Positions 40,371 to 49,362 of a DNA stretch of 64,000 nt are shown piece after piece. The stretch spans positions 131,606-195,605 of the forward strand of contig MFPR01000028.1 in NCBI GenBank assembly GCA_001784175.1. The letters run 5' to 3'. The notes below the pieces were generated by a model. It made no database searches. It was not told where the DNA came from and saw only the letters and a program-made list of their open reading frames with translations. Both the position numbers and the translations under genes were made by a program. Position 1 is the first letter of the stretch. Each line of letters starts with the position of its first letter. This DNA is from Candidatus Lindowbacteria bacterium RIFCSPLOWO2_12_FULL_62_27. GTDB taxonomy: Bacteria > Lindowbacteria > 2-12-FULL-62-27.

Positions 40371-40604
40371 GCGCGCGATTTTTCGGGCCGCCGTGTTTTT
40401 GTGAATGACGCGGCGCTTGGCCGCCTTGTCGACTGCGCTCTGCATCTCTCTCAACGCATTCGTCGCTTCTTCCCGGTTCTTCGCCTTGAGCGATTCCAGC
40501 ACCTTGCGCGTCAGCGTGTGAATTCTCGTTCGGTAGCGCCGGTTGTCCGCGTAGCGCCGCACGTCCTGCCGCGCTTTCTTGATCGACGATTTAATGTTCG
40601 GCAC
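40341..40604 (-). CDS. rpsT: 30S ribosomal protein S20
   Basis: An 87-aa basic helical protein: MPNIKSSIKKARQDVRRYAD, MQSAVDKAAKRRVIHKNTAA and RKIARLSRRLRL, diagnostic of bS20. GTG start with an AAGGAGGTG site. It overlaps holA at the 3' end and its start is adjacent to the probable region of the divergent lptD start. Confidence 0.96.
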   Translation of the reverse strand: MPNIKSSIKKARQDVRRYADNRRYRTRIHTLTRKVLESLKAKNREEATNALREMQSAVDKAAKRRVIHKNTAARKIARLSRRLRLAA

Positions 40605-40616
40605 GTGCTCACCTCC

Positions 40617-42686
40617 TTGGCGCGCACTCTATCTTCCGCGCACCCCACCGTCAACCGGCGATGGGTGGCCTGGGCGGTCGGCGTTGGAATGGCCCTCTCT
40701 ATTGCAACGCCCTGCGCCGCAAGAGAAATGGGACTGATCAAGCTTCGCAGTTCCGGGGCGGTCGATATGTCCTTCGACGAGGGTCGCAGGCTGGTCAGGT
40801 TTGGTGACAGCGTGGCGTTCGATTACGGCGCCTACGACCTCGTCGCCGGCCGATTGACCCTGGATGAGGCGGTGGGCCGGGCCTGGGCCGAAGGAGACGT
40901 GAAGCTGTCCGGCCCCGCCGGCCGGGCCCGCGCGACGAAAGTGTGGCTGGACCTGGCGACCGAACGGATCGTGCTGGAGGACTTGGAGGCGAACGTGGGG
41001 CTCTGGTCGGCGCGCGCGAAAAACGCGGAGATCCTCGGAGATCGCATCGTTCTGAATCATGCGCTTGTCACCCTCTGCCCGGCGCCCCACCCCCTCTACT
41101 CCCTGCGCGTGCGCCGGATGTCGAAAGAGTCCCGGACACGGTACGTCGCGCATGGCGTTGTCCCTTATTTCTACTTCGTGCCGTTTTTTTATCTCCCTTG
41201 GTACACCTATGAGCTCGAGGAAACGGAGGAGGGCGGACCGCTGGTGCCCAGCCGGCAGGGATTCGAATTCAATCCGGGCCGGGGAAATTTCACCGGTCTG
41301 TTTGTCAAAACCTCCTGGCGGAAAAAATTCTTCGACCGCCAGCTCCTCTCCGTCAGCAGGCTTGATTACTATTCCAAACCCGGGCTCGCGCTCGGCCAGG
41401 AGATGCATTTCAAGTCCAGGACGGCGGAACATTTCACGTTCCTCTATTACATCCGCCAGCGCGTCATCAACCGGAACAACTTCTCCCGCGCCGACGGCCG
41501 CGACTCGCGCTGGAGGCTGTGGCAGGTCTGGAATAAGAATTTTTCGTTCGGGCATTTCAAATCCTTTGTCAACGAGGTTTCCGACAGCCATCTCGAAGAC
41601 GATTATCGCTTCAATCTGGATGAACGCAGGCTGCCGGAACGGGAGATCAACGCCGAATTCGTCTATGACCGGCCGCAGTTCAGAATGAAAGTTCTTGGCG
41701 AAAGACTGCGGACGCTGAATCTCCACGGCGCGGAGGAATACCGGGTCGAGCGGCGCCGGGCCCCGGCGCTCCGCTTCCTGACCTTTCCGTTTCTCATCCT
41801 TTCCGGAAACGCCGCCCCGGACCGGCGGGGCTGGGCCTTCTACGGTCAGGCGGAAGGACTTGGGGGAAGGGGCCGCGACCGGTTCGACCGGCCGGACGGG
41901 GCGTTCGGCGACGGCCGGATGGCGGCGCTCTTCAGCGTTCCGCTCACCGCCGCGCTCTCGGCAACCTCCGAACTCGGCGCTCAAACAGAATTTCGCCGCA
42001 ACCGGATCGCCGGCGAGTCCTCCTCCACGACGCCGGCGGGAAATTTCCGCCTGACCCTTCACCGGCCCTGGTGGGGCGGCGATATTCAGAGCGACGCGGG
42101 CTTCACCTACCGGAGGGCCTTCGCCAATAAATCCGTTTATTCCTCCGGCGGCGTCATCGAGGATCTCCTCTTCGTCTCGCTTCGCCGGTTCCGCCCTCGC
42201 TGGAAAACGTCCCTCGACGCCGGGTATGACTTTCGCCCGGCCCTCCGCGGGCTCTCGACAGTCGATTTCCAGACGCGCTGGGGAGACGACCGCCGTGAGG
42301 TTTCATCGATCGTCCGCTACGATCCTCAAAAATCGAGGACCCAGAGCGTTTACACAAATGCCTGGTTCAAGATCGGTGACGTACTTCACGCCGGAATGGG
42401 ATTCCAGACCGTCCAGACGGATACGGAAATTCAGGTGCAATTCACGCCCACGGCCACATTCGAAACCCCCGGAAAAAAATACCGGATTGGCCTGAACGCC
42501 TTCTATGACGCCAAACTCAAAAAATGGCGCACGACGGACCTCCGCCTCGGCCGGACGTTCGATTGCGTCGAAATCACGCTCAGACTCTCCAAACGCGACA
42601 ACGACTTCAGATTCTCCTTCAGCTTCGACCTCGCCGGATTCGGCCAGCCACAGGACCTCTTCAGACAGGAGGACGCCCTTAAATAA
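40617..42686 (+). CDS. lptD: LptD-like LPS assembly outer-membrane protein
   Basis: A ~689-aa protein. After a hydrophobic export signal (WAVGVGMALSIATPCAAR) comes an OstA/LptA-like jelly-roll segment (YDLVAGRLTLDEAVGRAWAE, RATKVWLDLATERIVLEDLE). Then FVPFFYLPWYTYELEETEEG (the lectin-like FYxPY motif of LptD) and a long beta barrel of alternating strands ending near the C-terminal FSFSFDLAGFG. Start is uncertain: TTG at 40617, GTG at 40605 or GTG at 40665. LPS export with LptE is the expected role. Confidence 0.75.
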   Translation: MARTLSSAHPTVNRRWVAWAVGVGMALSIATPCAAREMGLIKLRSSGAVDMSFDEGRRLVRFGDSVAFDYGAYDLVAGRLTLDEAVGRAWAEGDVKLSGPAGRARATKVWLDLATERIVLEDLEANVGLWSARAKNAEILGDRIVLNHALVTLCPAPHPLYSLRVRRMSKESRTRYVAHGVVPYFYFVPFFYLPWYTYELEETEEGGPLVPSRQGFEFNPGRGNFTGLFVKTSWRKKFFDRQLLSVSRLDYYSKPGLALGQEMHFKSRTAEHFTFLYYIRQRVINRNNFSRADGRDSRWRLWQVWNKNFSFGHFKSFVNEVSDSHLEDDYRFNLDERRLPEREINAEFVYDRPQFRMKVLGERLRTLNLHGAEEYRVERRRAPALRFLTFPFLILSGNAAPDRRGWAFYGQAEGLGGRGRDRFDRPDGAFGDGRMAALFSVPLTAALSATSELGAQTEFRRNRIAGESSSTTPAGNFRLTLHRPWWGGDIQSDAGFTYRRAFANKSVYSSGGVIEDLLFVSLRRFRPRWKTSLDAGYDFRPALRGLSTVDFQTRWGDDRREVSSIVRYDPQKSRTQSVYTNAWFKIGDVLHAGMGFQTVQTDTEIQVQFTPTATFETPGKKYRIGLNAFYDAKLKKWRTTDLRLGRTFDCVEITLRLSKRDNDFRFSFSFDLAGFGQPQDLFRQEDALK
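40626..40654 (-). promoter_or_regulatory. Promoter of rpsT
   Basis: Minus strand TTGACG (40649-40654), 17 bases, TAGAGT (40626-40631). It lies within the 5' part of the divergent lptD frame, so the two genes share DNA here. Confidence 0.65.
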
Positions 42687-42692
42687 ACGGCG

Positions 42693-43748
42693 CTAAAACA
42701 AAAATATCATCCGGTAAAAAAAGTACCCCAGCACCAGAAGAAGCGCATTCGGCGACCACACGGTCGCGCATGCCAGCTCGTGGGAGGTCGAGTGGAGCGC
42801 TGACGCCACCGCAAGAAGAATGTAATACCCCGCCAGGATGGTCAGCGTCAGCAAAAAGCCCAGAACGCGGTTCCCGCGCTTGATCAGCATCGAAAGCGTC
42901 GCCGCGAACACGGCGAAAAAAAACGGCGACAGCACCAGCGCGGCTTTCTTGTGAAATTCAAAACGCTCCGGTTCGCTCAGGCCGGCGGTCAGAGGCGTCA
43001 TCTCCAGCAGGCTCTTGTCTTTCGCCCTGGCCTTCGACTCGGACCGGCCGGGGACCGGCAGGACATGGGCGGCGGTTTGGAATTGGACCGAAAGATGTTT
43101 CTCGGCGTCGGTCCAGAGAATCTGGCCGTTTTCGAAAACAAACCGGGCCTGGCCGTTCACCCGCTCCACCTGGGCCGTTCGGGCCAGGATCCGGAAGCCG
43201 GGCGAATCGGAGTACTCGAAGAAAACGTTTTTGAAAAGTGGGCTTACGCCGACTTCCAGCTCCTGGCACGAGAATTTGATCGGCCCGTGCGTCAGAAGCT
43301 GGCCCGGAACGATCAGGTTCTCGATCCGGATGTCCTTCCGCGCGTCCTGCAGCTTGTCTCGAAACATAAGACGCGCCGGCGGCGCCAGCCACGCCTCGTT
43401 GACGAACAGCAGCCCCGAAAGGGCCACGCCCAGAAAAATGGCCGGCGTCAACAGCTCCGCCGGAAACACGCCCGCCGCGCGGATCGCCGTCAGTTCCTCC
43501 TGCTGCGCCATCTGGCCGTAGCCGATCAGAATCGCGAACAGCAGGCTCATTGGAATCGCGTACGAAATGCCCGTCGGAAACCACAGCGCCACGATCGACA
43601 GAATGTTCCACAGCGCCGCGCCCTCCTTCAGCACCAGCCGCAAGAGGTTCATGACCTGCCCGAGAAGCAGCAGGCCCGAAAAGAAAAACAGGGCGGCCAG
43701 GAACAATTTCAATTCCTCCCGCAGACAGTACTTCGTCAGGATTCGCAT
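42693..43748 (-). CDS. LptF/LptG family LPS export permease
   Basis: A 351-aa YjgP/YjgQ protein: MRILTKYCLREELKLFLAAL, LLRLVLKEGAALWNILSIVA, IGYGQMAQQEELTAIRAAGV (family motif EExTAxRAxG), a periplasmic beta-jellyroll middle and three C-terminal membrane helices. It forms the LptB2FG ABC exporter that extracts LPS from the inner membrane. Only one of the two permeases is in the window, and no lptB. Confidence 0.88.
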   Translation of the reverse strand: MRILTKYCLREELKLFLAALFFFSGLLLLGQVMNLLRLVLKEGAALWNILSIVALWFPTGISYAIPMSLLFAILIGYGQMAQQEELTAIRAAGVFPAELLTPAIFLGVALSGLLFVNEAWLAPPARLMFRDKLQDARKDIRIENLIVPGQLLTHGPIKFSCQELEVGVSPLFKNVFFEYSDSPGFRILARTAQVERVNGQARFVFENGQILWTDAEKHLSVQFQTAAHVLPVPGRSESKARAKDKSLLEMTPLTAGLSEPERFEFHKKAALVLSPFFFAVFAATLSMLIKRGNRVLGFLLTLTILAGYYILLAVASALHSTSHELACATVWSPNALLLVLGYFFYRMIFLF

Positions 43749-43792
43749 GGGCCATATTTACATTTTTCTCCGGACATTTTAAGTTGTACCTC

Positions 43793-44551
43793 ATGTCCGG
43801 TCATTCCAAGTGGGCCAATATCAAATACCGCAAATCCGCGCAGGACGCACGCAAGGGGCTCCTCTTCTCCAAACTCGCACGCGCCGTTCTCGTGGCGGCC
43901 CGGCGCGGCGGAAAAGATCCCGAAGTCAACTTCGACCTCAAAACCGCCATCGGCAAGGCCCGCGACATGGGACTGCCCAAGGAAAACATCCAGCGCGCCA
44001 TTGCGCGCGGCGTCGGTGAGGTGGAGGGCATCGTGCTGGAGGAGATCACCTACGAGGGGTTCGGCACGGGCGGGGTCGGGATCGTGGTCGAGGCGGTTTC
44101 GGAAAACCGGAATCGCACGACCTCCGACGTCCGCCATCTGTTCTCCAAGTACGGCGGATCCCTCGCGACGCTGGGGGCCGTTTCCTGGAAATTCAAACGC
44201 ATGGGGCTCATCGTCGTGCTTTCCAAGCGGAAGGAAAAATCCCTGACCGAGGACATCGTGCTGGAGGACGCGGCCGAGCTCGGCGCCGCCGACGTGAAGG
44301 CCATCCAGGACGGGTTCGAGATACTGACGCCGGTCGATCAGTTCGGCCGCATCCGCGGCGAACTCGATAAAAAATCCTATTCCATCCGCCTCTCCGAGCT
44401 GACCCTCATCCCCACCCTGCAGATCCCGCTCCAGGGGGACGAGGCCCGGCAGGTCTTTGACCTGGTCGTGGAGCTGCAGGACCTGGAGGACGTTCAGAAC
44501 GTGACGACGGACGCCGACCTGCCGGACGATCTCTTCGTGCAGGCCGCATGA
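43793..44551 (+). CDS. yebC: YebC/PmpR family transcriptional regulator
   Basis: A 252-aa protein with MSGHSKWANIKYRKSAQDAR (family HSKWAxIKxxK opening), KARDMGLPKENIQRAIARGV, YEGFGTGGVGIVVEAVSENR and ELxxLEDVQNVTTDADLPDD. YebC proteins bind DNA and, in some lineages, relieve ribosome stalling. TTACAT with a 16-base spacer to TAAGTT ends 7 bases before the ATG. Operon with ruvA (ATGA overlap). Confidence 0.95.
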   Translation: MSGHSKWANIKYRKSAQDARKGLLFSKLARAVLVAARRGGKDPEVNFDLKTAIGKARDMGLPKENIQRAIARGVGEVEGIVLEEITYEGFGTGGVGIVVEAVSENRNRTTSDVRHLFSKYGGSLATLGAVSWKFKRMGLIVVLSKRKEKSLTEDIVLEDAAELGAADVKAIQDGFEILTPVDQFGRIRGELDKKSYSIRLSELTLIPTLQIPLQGDEARQVFDLVVELQDLEDVQNVTTDADLPDDLFVQAA

Positions 44552-45135
44552 TCCACCATCTCCGGGGTAAATTGCTGAAACGAAATCCCACCCTCGTGAT
44601 CGTCGATTGCGCCGGGGTCGGCTTCGGGGTTCATATCTCCCCCAAGGACGCCGAACGGATCGGGGCGCCGGGAACGGAAGTTGCTCTCCATATATATATG
44701 CACCTGTCGGAGGGCGATGTACGGCTCTTCGGGTTCCTGGACGAAAAAGATCTGGAATTCTTCCTCCTCCTCTTTTCGGTGGATCGTGTGGGCCCCAAAA
44801 CGGCCATGGCGGTGGTCTCCGTTCTTCCCCGCGATGCATTCTTTGTGGCCGTGTCGGCCAAGGACACGAATGCGCTTCTCAGGGTGCCCGGGATCGGCCA
44901 GAAAACGGCCGAACGGATCCTTTTCGAGCTGCGCGAAAAAATCCCGGCGTCGGTCGCCGCCCAGGGCGCCGCCCCGATCGATGCGCAGGCCATCGAGGCC
45001 CTGCTCTCGCTCGGATTCGATCGCCGCTCCGCGGAAAAAGCCGTCGCGGCCGCCAGACGCTCCGGCGCGGCCTCCCTCGAATCCCTCGTGACGGCGTCCC
45101 TCCGCAGTCTCGGCGCCGCCGCGGGCGCCGCGTAG
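44548..45135 (+). CDS. ruvA: Holliday junction branch migration protein RuvA
   Basis: A 195-aa protein with the three RuvA domains: OB-fold (MIHHLRGKLLKRNPTLVIVD, ...LHIYMHLSEGDVRLFGFLDE), helix-hairpin-helix pair (LLRVPGIGQKTAERILFELR) and the C-terminal UBA-like domain (ALLSLGFDRRSAEKAVAAAR) that contacts RuvB. Overlaps yebC by four bases. ruvC and ruvB, usually adjacent, are not in the window. Confidence 0.95.
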   Translation: MIHHLRGKLLKRNPTLVIVDCAGVGFGVHISPKDAERIGAPGTEVALHIYMHLSEGDVRLFGFLDEKDLEFFLLLFSVDRVGPKTAMAVVSVLPRDAFFVAVSAKDTNALLRVPGIGQKTAERILFELREKIPASVAAQGAAPIDAQAIEALLSLGFDRRSAEKAVAAARRSGAASLESLVTASLRSLGAAAGAA

Positions 45136-45147
45136 CGCCTCCGGCTC

Positions 45148-45177
45148 TTGTCAAACCCGCATTCCTCCAAGTAGGGT
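45148..45177 (+). promoter_or_regulatory. Promoter of the response-regulator/MoxR operon
   Basis: TTGTCA (45148-45153), 18 bases, TAGGGT (45172-45177), with 7 bases to the GTG at 45185. Predicted leaderless. Confidence 0.45.
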
Positions 45178-45184
45178 AGTCGCC

Positions 45185-45562
45185 GTGGCGCGCGTGCTGG
45201 TGATCGACGATGACAAGGATACGATGCGGATCCTTGAAGCCAAGCTGACCGACGCGGGGTATCAGGTGCTCCAGGCGGCCGACGGCCGGGAAGGGTTGGA
45301 GAAGGCAAAGCTCACGAAGCCGGACCTGATTCTTCTGGATGTCATGATGCCCGAAATCGACGGTCTGTCGCTTTTGCGCCAGTTGAAGTTCGACGCGCAG
45401 ACCGACAAGATTCCGGTCGTCATCATGACGGCCAAGGGAGAGAAAATGGAGAAGTTATTTGAGATGGAGGGGGCGGAAGCGTACCTGACAAAACCTTTTG
45501 TGTTCGCCGACCTCCTCGACCGGATACGCGCGAGCCTTGGCGACAAGGCGGAGCCGTCATGA
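45185..45562 (+). CDS. Stand-alone response regulator receiver protein
   Basis: A 125-aa REC domain only: VLVIDDDKDTMRILEAKL (acid pocket), LILLDVMMPEIDG (phospho-accepting Asp ~52), VVIMTAKG (Thr/Ser switch) and AYLTKPFVFADLLDRI (Lys of the KP motif). GTG start. Four-base overlap with the MoxR gene. No histidine kinase is nearby, so the phosphodonor is elsewhere. Placement suggests it controls or is read out by the MoxR-DUF58 complex. Confidence 0.9.
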   Translation: MARVLVIDDDKDTMRILEAKLTDAGYQVLQAADGREGLEKAKLTKPDLILLDVMMPEIDGLSLLRQLKFDAQTDKIPVVIMTAKGEKMEKLFEMEGAEAYLTKPFVFADLLDRIRASLGDKAEPS

Positions 45563-46527
45563 TCGAGGCCAAGTCCACCATCGCGGAATTTCGATCGCGC
45601 TTGAAGTCCGCCGTCGGGCGCAGGATTGTCGGCCAGGAGGAGGTGCTCGATCAGATGACGGTGGCCTTGATCGCCGGCGGGCATGTCCTCCTCATCGGTG
45701 TGCCCGGGCTGGCCAAAACGCTCATGGTTCAAAGCCTCGCCTCGGCCTGCGATCTCTCCTTTTCCAGAATCCAGTTCACGCCCGATTTGATGCCCTCCGA
45801 CATCATCGGCACGGAAATCCTCGTCGAGGACGCCGACCGGCGGAGAGAATTTCGATTCCAGCGCGGCCCGGTCTTCCATTCCATCATCCTCGCCGATGAG
45901 ATCAACCGCACGCCGCCCAAAACTCAGGCCGCGCTCCTCGAGGCCATGCAGGAACGCAAGATCACCGTCGCCGGGACCGACCATCCGCTCCCCGATCCGT
46001 TCTTCGTCCTCGCCACGCAAAATCCCATCGAGCAGGAGGGAACCTATCCGCTCCCGGAGGCGCAGCTCGACCGGTTCCTCTTTTCGATCCGCGTCGGATA
46101 TCCCGGAGAGGAGGAGGAGAAGCTCGTGTTGACGCGGGAAAGCGCGCCGGCCGACGCGCCCATCCAGCCCGTCGTTTCGCTGGAGGAGATCAAGCACTTT
46201 CAGCGGCAGGCCCGCGAAATCCTCGTCGCCGACAGCCTCGTCACCGCGGTCGTCCGCATGCTTCGCGAAAGCCGCCCCGAAGGATCGTCCATCCCCGAAG
46301 TCCGCCGCCATGTGCGGCTGGGCGTGGGTACGCGGGCCGGGACATTTCTCCTGATGGCCGCCAAGGCGCGCGCGCTTCTGGCCGACCGGCCGCACGTGAC
46401 GCCCGAGGACCTCCGCGCCGTCGCGCCGCCGGTCCTTTCGCACCGGCTCCTCATGGATTTTACGGCCGAGGCCGAGGGTGTCCGGTCGGCCCAGCTCATC
46501 GACCGGCTTCTTGATTTGTTGGCTTGA
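45559..46527 (+). CDS. MoxR family AAA+ ATPase
   Basis: A 322-aa ATPase: IVGQEEVLDQMTVALIAGGH, VLLIGVPGLAKTLMVQSLAS (Walker A), GPVFHSIILADEINRTPPKT (Walker B) and QNPIEQEGTYPLPEAQLDRF (MoxR sensor 1 region). MoxR ATPases act as chaperones for maturation of vWA-containing partners. The next genes supply those partners. ATGA overlap upstream, TTG-over-TGA overlap downstream. Confidence 0.93.
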   Translation: MIEAKSTIAEFRSRLKSAVGRRIVGQEEVLDQMTVALIAGGHVLLIGVPGLAKTLMVQSLASACDLSFSRIQFTPDLMPSDIIGTEILVEDADRRREFRFQRGPVFHSIILADEINRTPPKTQAALLEAMQERKITVAGTDHPLPDPFFVLATQNPIEQEGTYPLPEAQLDRFLFSIRVGYPGEEEEKLVLTRESAPADAPIQPVVSLEEIKHFQRQAREILVADSLVTAVVRMLRESRPEGSSIPEVRRHVRLGVGTRAGTFLLMAAKARALLADRPHVTPEDLRAVAPPVLSHRLLMDFTAEAEGVRSAQLIDRLLDLLA

Positions 46528-47411
46528 CCGCGCAAGACCTCCAGACCGTTTCCCGAACCCTCTTTAACGCCGTGACCGGCTTGAAAGTCCGCCCGCGGTT
46601 CTGCCGCGCCGAGGGACCTTCGGGACTTCACCGCTCGCCCCAGCGCGGCGAGACGGTCGAATTCTCGGAATACCGCCCCTATGCGCCCGGCGCCGAACTG
46701 CGGTTTCTGGACTGGAAGCTCTACGCCCGGTGTGACAGGCTGTTCGTCAAGTCCTTTTGTGATGAACGGGCATCGAGGTTCCTCATCGTTCTCGACGACA
46801 GCCCCTCCATGGTGTATCCGCTCGAGGGATTCACCAAACTCAACCTCGCCTGCGAACTCGCCATGGGGATCGCTTACCTCGCCGCGCATCGGCAAAAAGA
46901 CGCGGTCAGACTCCTGCCCCTGTCCTCCGTTCCGGCGGGACCGAACGAACAGCATCAGGCCCTGGGCCACATGATGCTCGAATTGCAGAAAATATCGTCG
47001 TCCGCCCGGATCAGCGCGGCGGCGCGCGTTCCGTCGGGCATCGCGGACAGCCTGTCGAAACTGGAGTTTCGCCGTCCCACGACCGTCATCTTCATTTCGG
47101 ACCTCTATGAACATCCGGCCGAACTCCAGAAATTGAGTCTCCGTGCGCGCCGGCAGGGACACGAATACTGGTTTCTGCATGTGCTCTCAAAAGAAGAAAT
47201 CGCGCTTCCCTACGAATCCCTCCATAATTTTATCGACGTCGAGTCCAACCAGCGCATGCAGCTCGATCCCCGCGCCATCCGCGCACACTACAGCCGCGCG
47301 GTCCACGACCACATCTCGGCCCTCCGGACCCTGGCCGCCCACGGACGATTCGTCCTCGGCATCGTGGGCCAGGACCCGGCGGAAATATTGAAACGGCTTC
47401 TGCAGGACTAA
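46524..47411 (+). CDS. DUF58 domain protein (MoxR-associated)
   Basis: A 295-aa protein with the DUF58 core GLHRSPQRGETVEFSEYRPY and GAELRFLDWKLYARCDRLFV, followed by a vWA-like fold (FLIVLDDSPSMVYPLEGFTK). TTG start overlapping the MoxR stop. DUF58 proteins normally pair with MoxR as membrane-associated partners; this one lacks the N-terminal membrane spans of longer homologues. Confidence 0.88.
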   Translation: MTAQDLQTVSRTLFNAVTGLKVRPRFCRAEGPSGLHRSPQRGETVEFSEYRPYAPGAELRFLDWKLYARCDRLFVKSFCDERASRFLIVLDDSPSMVYPLEGFTKLNLACELAMGIAYLAAHRQKDAVRLLPLSSVPAGPNEQHQALGHMMLELQKISSSARISAAARVPSGIADSLSKLEFRRPTTVIFISDLYEHPAELQKLSLRARRQGHEYWFLHVLSKEEIALPYESLHNFIDVESNQRMQLDPRAIRAHYSRAVHDHISALRTLAAHGRFVLGIVGQDPAEILKRLLQD

Positions 47412-47427
47412 GGAGCCGCGAAGCAGA

Positions 47428-49362
47428 ATGATTTTCTCTTTCCCGACTCTTCTCCCATGGCTCGCGGTGGCCCTCCTGCCGTGGGTTCTGCACCTCTTTT
47501 TGTTTCGCCGGGCGGAATCCCTCTATTTCCCGTCCCTCTTTTTCCTCAAACAGTGCCATGGCTGGTCCACCCGCCTCCAATTGCGCCGGCTCCTGCTCTT
47601 GCTGACCCGCTCCGCGCTCATCCTCTACTTTATTCTTGGCATGCTCGATCCCCGCATGGAACGCGCCGCGTCGACCAACGAAGGCCGCCGGGCGGCCGGA
47701 CCCGTCCTCTTCATTCTCGACGACCGGCCGGCCATGCGGATGAAACTCCTGGCCAGAACGGAAACGCTCTTCGATTCCTACCGGCAGGCCGCCCTCGAGG
47801 AGCTGGCGCGCCGGTCCGAATCGCAGGAGGTTGCGGCGATCTCTCTCTCCGATCTCGCCCTGCGGTCGCCCATTCGATTCGGATCGCCCCGGGACGCGGC
47901 CGCAAAAATACGGAATGCATCGATCCAGTCCCTCACACCGGAAGTTGTGGCCAACCTCCGGTTCGCCCTGGACAGAGTTCACGCGCAGGTGCTGTTTTAC
48001 AGTCCCTTCCACCTCGCGCTCAAGGACCCCGACCTCTCCAGAGTCGGGCCTGCGCCGGCCTGCGAACCCAATTTCTCGCTCCTCTCCTTGAAAGCCCCCG
48101 ACCGCATCGCCCTCGGCCAGCCTCTGTCGGTCCACGGCGAGGTCACCGATTTTTACGGCCGACCGGCCGAGGTCCCTGTGCGGCTCTCGGTCGATGGCCG
48201 GGAGGCCGCGGTGACCGGCGCGGTCCGCGGCCGGGCCGCGTTTCTTTTGACGGACATCCCCGCGGGCCGCCACTGGTTGAAGGCCCAGATTGTTCGCCCG
48301 GGGTCGGACGGGTATCCCGACGACGATGCGAGGACACTGCAAATTGAGGTGGTGTCCCGCCAGTCGGTCGGATTTGTCACAGACCGACTCCCGGCGTCGC
48401 TCGATGCGGCCCTCAGAGCCTTTGAACAGCGCGATCAAACGGTGCGGGGATTGTTGAAAACGCCGCAGGATTGGGAATCGGTCCGGCGTGCCGTCGCGCT
48501 CGACCTCCGGGCAACTTCGCTCGATCTCGCCCGGAAACACGTCGAGCGCGGCAACGAGCTCGTCATCTTCGCGGATGCCTTCAAATCAAAAACGGACGCG
48601 GACCGGATCGCGGCGCTTTGGAAAATTCAGCACTACTCCGATCCCGACCTCGCCACGCTGCCAATCCACGAGCTTCTCGCGCTCGGCAACGGGCGCGCGC
48701 ATGCGCCCACAGACATCGAACCGCAGGATCCGAGGTTCGTCCAGATGGTCCGGCAGATCCGATGGGTGGCGCAGCCCTCGGACGTTGTGCTGGCGGCCTT
48801 CTCGGATGGCAGTCCGGCGGCCCTGCGCCGCGCGGTCGGCGCGGGGTCGGTGGTCATGGTCGCCTTCTCAGTGGAGGATCCCATGTTGCAAACGGACCCC
48901 GCCTATTTGTTGTTCGTCCAGAGTCTCTTGGCAGCGCCGGATCGCCCGGATGAATCGGCCGGCAAAACGCGCGTCGACGCTGTCGCAAAATATGTTGAAA
49001 TCCCCCTTCAAAAAAATTCGTCCATCCCCATCGGTGCATCCGCCCCGCAGGCGGCCGTCCGTCTGGTTTCTGAATCGTCCATGACCACCCTCACGCTCGG
49101 TTATGCGCAGGGCCGGTTCTTCGCCGAAATCCCGTCTCCCGCGCCGCCTCCGGGAATGTATCGCCTGGTCATGGGCAGCGAGGAAATGGCGACGGTATTC
49201 CTCTATCCCACGCCGCCGGATCCGCTCGCCCTTCCGGAAACCTCGAAGGAAATGCGGCGGAGCATGCCGTTCGAGTCGTTTTTCTTCTGGATCGCCGTCC
49301 TCCTCATGGCCGTCGAACTCCTGCTCCTCCGTCAAATGCGGGCCCCCGCTGATGCGGCTTGA
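47428..49362 (+). CDS. BatA-domain membrane protein
   Basis: A 644-aa protein starting with the BatA signature MIFSFPTLLPWLAVALLPWV, LHLFLFRRAESLYFPSLFFL and a second membrane helix (ALILYFILGML). The middle is a vWA-like domain (VLFILDDRPAMRMKLLARTE, where the MIDAS DxSxS is degenerate) and beta domains. A C-terminal helix (SFFFWIAVLLMAVELLLLRQ) re-enters the membrane. It belongs to the MoxR-DUF58-Bat module, whose role is probably in envelope or protein-complex maturation. Confidence 0.8.
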   Translation: MIFSFPTLLPWLAVALLPWVLHLFLFRRAESLYFPSLFFLKQCHGWSTRLQLRRLLLLLTRSALILYFILGMLDPRMERAASTNEGRRAAGPVLFILDDRPAMRMKLLARTETLFDSYRQAALEELARRSESQEVAAISLSDLALRSPIRFGSPRDAAAKIRNASIQSLTPEVVANLRFALDRVHAQVLFYSPFHLALKDPDLSRVGPAPACEPNFSLLSLKAPDRIALGQPLSVHGEVTDFYGRPAEVPVRLSVDGREAAVTGAVRGRAAFLLTDIPAGRHWLKAQIVRPGSDGYPDDDARTLQIEVVSRQSVGFVTDRLPASLDAALRAFEQRDQTVRGLLKTPQDWESVRRAVALDLRATSLDLARKHVERGNELVIFADAFKSKTDADRIAALWKIQHYSDPDLATLPIHELLALGNGRAHAPTDIEPQDPRFVQMVRQIRWVAQPSDVVLAAFSDGSPAALRRAVGAGSVVMVAFSVEDPMLQTDPAYLLFVQSLLAAPDRPDESAGKTRVDAVAKYVEIPLQKNSSIPIGASAPQAAVRLVSESSMTTLTLGYAQGRFFAEIPSPAPPPGMYRLVMGSEEMATVFLYPTPPDPLALPETSKEMRRSMPFESFFFWIAVLLMAVELLLLRQMRAPADAA

